A program made the position numbers and the translations under genes. Below, piece by piece: positions 59,166 to 64,000 of a DNA stretch of 64,000 nt. Numbering within the stretch: the stretch's first letter is position 1; the number at the start of each line of letters is the position of its first letter. This DNA is from Lepas anatifera (Eukaryota > Arthropoda > Thecostraca > Lepadidae): the NCBI GenBank assembly GCA_034440635.1, contig JAOTON010000900.1, positions 231,801 through 295,800 on the forward strand, read 5' to 3'. The notes under the pieces are model-generated. The model worked only from the letters and a program-made list of their open reading frames with translations, had not been told where the DNA came from and did not search any database.

Positions 59166-60842
59166 TCAGGGGCCTCCGACCTCGGGCACACGCCAGCCGC
59201 CGTGTAGATACACGTAGCGGACCACCAGCCAGTTGCCATCCTCCACGCCGAAGAAGCGCAGGTCCCTCTCCCGGTCCAGTTCAATCTCCCAGTCCGGCCT
59301 CTCCGGACTGACGTAGCTAAGGATGAGCTTCTTGATGTTTCCCCGGTACAGTCTGTTGACCAGCACCTTCAGCTTGGAGGTGCGCATGGTCAGTGGCAGC
59401 TTGCGCTGGAAGACGGCGTCGTCGGGCAACGCCTGGTCGGAGGCGCGCCGGATCTCCAGCGACACCATGTGGGCGCTGATGGTGTCCGCCGTCACCTTCA
59501 GCTCGCTGTTCTCCGGCGCGCCCCACTCCTGACAGAGGTCGGTGTATCTGGGGTGAGTCCCGACGAACGGCTGCCAGACGTCGGCGGACCGTTCGGCTGG
59601 CTGCTGGCTGCAGTCTGCCGCCCGCCTCCCGCCAGGCGGGTCCGAACCGGCGCAGGCAGTCCAGCTCGGCCCAGCGCCGCCCCTCCCGGGTCACCTCCGT
59701 CCGGTTTAGCACCTGGAGCCGACCAATGCGGGCGATGGTGAGCTCGCGGACCGTCTCCGGCTTCTCCGAGCTGGACAGCGGGTTGTTCCGCAGCGTGAGG
59801 TCGCGCAGCCGCGTAAGGCGAGACAGCGCGTCCCGACTCCCACTCGCCGATGTGGTTGTTGTCCAGTCCGATGGTGTCAGCGCCGGGAACACGTCCGCTG
59901 CCTCCTCCGGCACCTCTATCCGACGCAGGCCGGTGTTGTTGAGGCCCAGGTCACGTAGCTGCGGCAGCGTAGCCAGTTTGAGGATTTCAGTCCAGTCCTG
60001 GATGGGGTTGGAGTCGAGGTCCAGGGAGTCCAGGTGCTGAAACATGTCCTCCGGCGGAGTCCGCAGACTGGAGATCCGGTTGGTGACCAGCGTGAGTCGG
60101 TGGATGTCAGGCCACATGACGGCGCACTGGAGAACGTCCGCCCAGGTGTACCGCTGCCGGTCACACAGCAGGATCCGCAGGGTGGAGAAGGCGCCGCGCA
60201 GAGCAGCGTCCGGCTCCTGCAGCCGGTTCTCACTGATGTTGAGGGCGGAGAGCCGCGGCAGCTGACGGATGATGCCCGCAACTGCTGACCACGAGTTCAA
60301 CAGGTTGCAAGCCAATTCCAGCTCCTGGATACTGGGACAGACCTCTCCCAGCATCGGAGGATCGTCCCCGCAGATGAGGCACTCGCGGAGGTACACGTTC
60401 TTCAGCATGTCGAGCCTGCTCTGCTTCTTGTTCAGCTTACTGAGGCCAATAACATGAACGAAGCGGGCGCCCATCTCCTGCTGTAGAGAGTCCAGCTCCT
60501 GGCGGTCGACGGTGGACTCTGTGTCCAGGATGACGCCGTACCACTCCGCCACCGCCTGGCAGCACTGCATCGGCCGCGACAGCTTCCGGCGGCGCACCAC
60601 CGACCCGCCCGTGAGCTCACTGGTCACGAAGTACTGTTTTCCCTTCACGGTTCCGTTGTGCTTGCCCCGCTCCGGGTTGTCCCACTCCACGCCCACCCAG
60701 GTACCGTCCGAGCCGTCCACCGGACGACGTACAGCACAGTGGCGCGCTCCCCGGCGCACGAGACCCGGTCTCCCACGCCGAACCGCACCGCCTCCCCGGC
60801 CACGTCCTCCTTGGACGGCCCCGCTGATAGCAGATCCGCCAT
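59166..60842 (-). pseudogene. TBCE: Tubulin-folding cofactor E (TBCE) copy, intronless, frameshifted
   Basis: TBCE acts in the cytosolic tubulin folding pathway, binding alpha-tubulin with cofactors C and D (family knowledge). Visible order: MADLLS start; CAP-Gly domain (GVGDRVSC, then GTWVGVEWDNPERGKHNG, a variant of the GKNDG motif); leucine-rich repeats (ALNISENRLQ, LDSLDLDSNPI, LRDLGLNNTGL); the LRR cap (LNRTEV, RRWAELDCLRRFG); a ubiquitin-like C-terminus (KLKVLVNRLY, LSYVSPERPDWEIELDRE, VEDGNWLVVRY). The frame breaks near 60715 (one base missing). It breaks again around 59885 and returns near 59835, with LDNNHIGEWES readable only in another frame. A third break lies near 59610. No intron interrupts 1.7 kb, whereas human TBCE has many. 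AATAAA at 58346-58351 and an A-tract at 58320-58333 follow on the same strand. This suggests a processed retrocopy; an error-rich assembly of a single-exon gene is the alternative. Confidence 0.8.
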
Positions 60843-61259
60843 ACTCTCCTGAATATCTGATCTCTGCGGCGACTTCAACTGGGGCCAGATAGACTGGACG
60901 GCTGGTTTTTCCACAGCAGGCGCCTCTCACCAATCACACTCATTTTTGGAGTCAACAAGTGATGCATTTCTCCATCAACATGTCACACATCTCGCATATG
61001 TGGGCCATAATATTTAGTGAGAGAAGAATGAAAATGGAGGTAGAGAGTGAAAAGAGGGAGATAGAGGAGTCATAAGAGAGGTGTTCGACGAATATTTGAA
61101 TAGGAATTTCAGACGGGAGAAGGAGCAGGTAAGGTAGACCTTGACACTAGCTCCTTGACATGCAATTCGCTTTGAGAAAGAAAAAGAGTACAAATGCTCT
61201 CAATATTTATACATACATGGGAAAAAATACAGTAGATTAATAGACATAACTTTGAACTT

Positions 61260-62310
61260 TGAACTAGCTCGAGTCAATTGCGGAGCAGAACGGTACCCTC
61301 AAGAACACCCTGAGCATCCACAGCGGCGCAGCGCAGAAAAGAGGACGAAAAGAAAGAGGGAGCGCAAATCCCAGTCCCCCAAAAAAACGACCAGCGGCGC
61401 ACCGTCCCCGAAGGACGGCGGAGTAGCCCCAGATACGAAGTCCAGGGCCCACAGGGGGCAGGGGAGGGGAGCCGGCCCGGCGCCACGCAGCTCCCCGCGC
61501 AGCACCATCCAAAGGACCAAGATTGAAATATGCGGCCAAAGGATTGAACACACCTAAACGTTTTTCCTTTGGTACAACGGGCCCAACGGGCCTTCCCTTG
61601 GTACATGGTACCAAAGGAAAACCCAGCAGCATCCCCCGGCGCCGCCACGCTGAGAGCGCGCGGGCGCCAACCATGGCGCCCGCTCCACCCCCAACCAGGA
61701 GATCCGGAAGCCCGAGTCCCCCGGACGCCGGGCAACCGCCCAGCGCCAAAGCAGACCCCCCTCCGACGGATGTGAAGCGCAAAGTTCATACCCAAATGCG
61801 ACCAGCGGCACAACCTCCCTGAAGGACAAGAGTGGTCCAGACATGTGGTCAAGGGCCCTCCAGGGGGAGTAAGGCAGCTCGGCGCCAGGCAGCCCTCCGC
61901 GCAGCACCATCCAAAGGACCAACCAGAGGGACAGACCATCGCAACGCCAAGGTACGATGGCATATAAAGGAACAACCCAGAGACCCCTCCGCCAGTGCCG
62001 CGCAGAGAGCGCCCGGCGCGGGACGCCAGGGCGTCAATCCCGGCGCCCACCCTGCACCCCCGGACCAAGGGATCCGGAAGTGCAGGGAGTCCCTGAGTCC
62101 GCCCGGGCGCCAAGCGCCGAAGACGGACTCCCCCGAGCCGCCCCCGACGGATGAGGAGCGCAAAACAGTCCCCAAACGCAACCAGCACCCCCGCAAAGGA
62201 CGAGAGTGGTCAGACACGAGGTCCAGAGCCAAAAGGGGAGACAGACAGCCCGGCGTCAGGCAGCTTCCCGCGCAGCATCCCGAAAGGAGAGACAGGATCA
62301 ACGAATTTAC
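61260..62310. repeat. GC-rich long-period tandem repeat (about 370-400 bp, 3 copies)
   Basis: The landmarks GCGCAGCACCATCCAAAGG (61497 and 61901) and GCGCAGCATCCCGAAAGG (about 62272) mark successive copies. AACGACCAGCGG, ATGCGACCAGCGG and ACGCAACCAGC precede them. Long frames exist on both strands but shift between copies. The family is not recognised. Confidence 0.65.
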
Positions 62311-62479
62311 TGCACCAAGGTAAAAATTTTAGGAGAAAAAAATCATCAGGGCTACTTCATTTATGCAAGTGAGATTGGTTCTGAAAGGTGTTAAGTGAAT
62401 TCAGTATGTATCTGTGAAAATTTTCTTAATGACTTTTTTAAAGAATGGTTTGGAAAAGGGTATATCTTGGAGATTTGGT

Positions 62480-64000
62480 ATTTTACTGGCTATAATGTCA
62501 TTCCAAAGAAGCGGGCAAGTAATAGTGAAAGCAAATAACCTGTATATAGTCTCAGCACCTGGTTCCTGAAAATGAACAACCCTCGTGTGTTTCTTGTTGT
62601 GTGATGAAGTTGAAAATAACTCGTAAATATTTCAGGGAGCTTTCCATGCATAAAGCTGTGAATTACCATAATTTTCTGTTGTTTAATGATGTCTGGGAGC
62701 TTGAGAAGATTCAGGCTTTTGAAGATTGGGCTTGAAGGAGCTCTTGGTTCTGCTGACGCAATTATTCGAATTATTCGTTTCTGTAGGTTGACTAGTTTAG
62801 TTAGGTTGGTCTGAAAGTTACTGCCCCAAACAATAGCATTATAGCTTAGATACGGGAGAATCAATGTGTTATAGAGTAGAAGCGCAGCGTTCTTTCATCC
62901 AGCATGAATTTCGCCCTAGAAATAACACCAATATTACGTCTTATCGTATTACAAGTTGTTGTGATATGGGTCTTCCATTTAAGGTTTTCATCAACTGTGA
63001 CACCGAGATACTTTACTGATTCAGATCTAGAGATTGGATTTTCGTTTAGGTGCAGAGTTAAATTTGGGAGCCTGTTAGTTATAGAATATATCTGGTAAAA
63101 TGTTTTAGATGTATTAAGGGGTTAATCTGTTGGTACATAGCCAATCACATATTTTAAGGTGATTCCTGTTTTATTTGGAGCTCAATATCAGCAAGAGTTT
63201 TACCAGTGAAGAAAAATTGAAGTATCGTCTGCAAACAAAAAGTATTTTGGAACAGAGGAAGACTTGAATATGTCATTAATGTAGATTATAAACAGGATGG
63301 GGCCCAAAATAGACCCCTGCGGAACCCCAGTGTGGATGGTTTCAGGGAGATGTAATATTGACATGATCCAACTTTGTTTTTTGTACTCTGTTTTGAAGAT
63401 ATGATTGGAACATTTCAAAGATTCATTTCTGATACCATACATATACATTTTTTCAATAGAATCTCATGATTAACGGTGTCGAATACTTTTTCAGATCCAA
63501 GTATATACCTACACAAGCTTTGTTTCTGGAAATATTTGAGGGTTATATATAATCATGAATAAGAGGCCAGGGCATGAAGGTTGAACAGTTTTTCCTAAAT
63601 CCAAATTGAGATTCATAGAGGATATTTGTTTCTCTCTATGAAATATGACAGTTAGTTATACACAGAAATTCTTTCCAGGAACTTTGGATAATACTGGGGC
63701 AGGGATAGAGATTGGCCTATAGTTGAAGTGAATTGGCTTGTTGAACCTGATTTGAAGAGGGGCTTAACAATGGCAATTTTTTAGAATATCAAGGAAAATC
63801 CGCTCTTCCAGGCAAGAGTTCTATAACATGGGTAATTTCTGTAGTTAAGTAAGGTGCAAGTTTTTTTTTTTTTTTAAGAGTTTGCCACTAATATCATCAG
63901 CTCCAGGACCAGTATTGTTTTAGACTTTGTATAATGTTAAGAACTTCATTACAGGAGACTGTGGTGCAGAATCATCTCCTCATTTATGTTGAAATCATTA
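62480..64000 (-). mobile_element. Non-LTR retrotransposon 3' part, truncated by window edge
   Basis: On the minus strand: TGPGADDI near 63900 (the linker before RT); [20 protein letters not shown] at about 63270-63328 (motif B); FADD at 63224-63235 (catalytic motif C); and the C-terminal thumb PYLSYNAIVWGSNFQTNLTK, LVNLQKRIIRII, then FKSLNLLKLPDI between 62490 and 62864. The layout is that of the Jockey/CR1/L2 group. Frames between 63450 and 63900 are broken, so the copy is inactive. The 5' end lies beyond the window. Confidence 0.8.

Noticed and set aside
61274..62188. 304-aa Trp/Cys-rich minus-strand gene
   Set aside because: It spans a GC-rich tandem repeat with equally long frames on the other strand; no recognised domain.

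Overview
The window is eukaryotic genomic DNA, almost certainly from an invertebrate animal and probably an arthropod or crustacean. Protein-coding genes have GT-AG introns. There are decayed non-LTR retrotransposons, tRNA-derived SINEs and many short TTAA-, TA- or 8-bp-flanked non-autonomous DNA elements. No bacterial operon, ribosome-binding-site or CRISPR architecture is present. Exons use strongly GC-rich third positions inside AT-richer surroundings. The arthropod assignment is an inference from protein similarity and repeat style.

Only one intact gene can be reconstructed: an ANKRD13C orthologue on the minus strand, 11 coding exons between 56619 and 46757. The reading frame is continuous across every splice junction, the predicted protein is 460 aa and it ends in the family's RFPDL tail. 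A second recognisable gene is TBCE (tubulin-folding cofactor E), minus strand, 60842 to 59166. It has no introns, three frameshifted places and a downstream AATAAA followed by a short A-tract, so it is best called a retrocopy or pseudogene.

Layout. 1-905: GC-rich degenerate minisatellite. 1.3-1.6 kb: SINE-like relic. 3.2-4.9 kb: decayed LINE with RT and RNase H remnants. 8-10.5 kb: two TTAA-flanked elements. 16.1-17.4 kb: a homopolymer-degraded stretch followed by an inverted copy of one of them. 18.8-19.4 kb: a SINE and a hAT-type MITE, each with perfect target-site duplications. 27.7-28.0 kb: a large inverted repeat with a hammerhead-like core. 30.7-37.3 kb: a nest of at least three transposon layers. 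38.5-40.9 kb: two more TTAA elements. 41-54 kb: a cluster of at least ten unrelated minisatellites, most of them in or beside ANKRD13C. 57-61 kb: CpG-rich DNA and the TBCE copy. 61.3-62.3 kb: a long-period GC-rich tandem repeat. 62.4-64 kb: the 3' part of a LINE running off the window edge.

The most notable observation is that several minisatellites in ANKRD13C contain the splice acceptor and first codons of the adjoining exon. At exon 7 an in-frame 42-bp unit (14 residues, ELVGQYEGSVPCVQ) is repeated 18 times, and 16 of the copies keep an AG acceptor in the same phase. Exons 2, 4 and 9 show smaller versions of the same thing. A second theme is that the TTAA-flanked elements are packed with AGGTCA half-sites.
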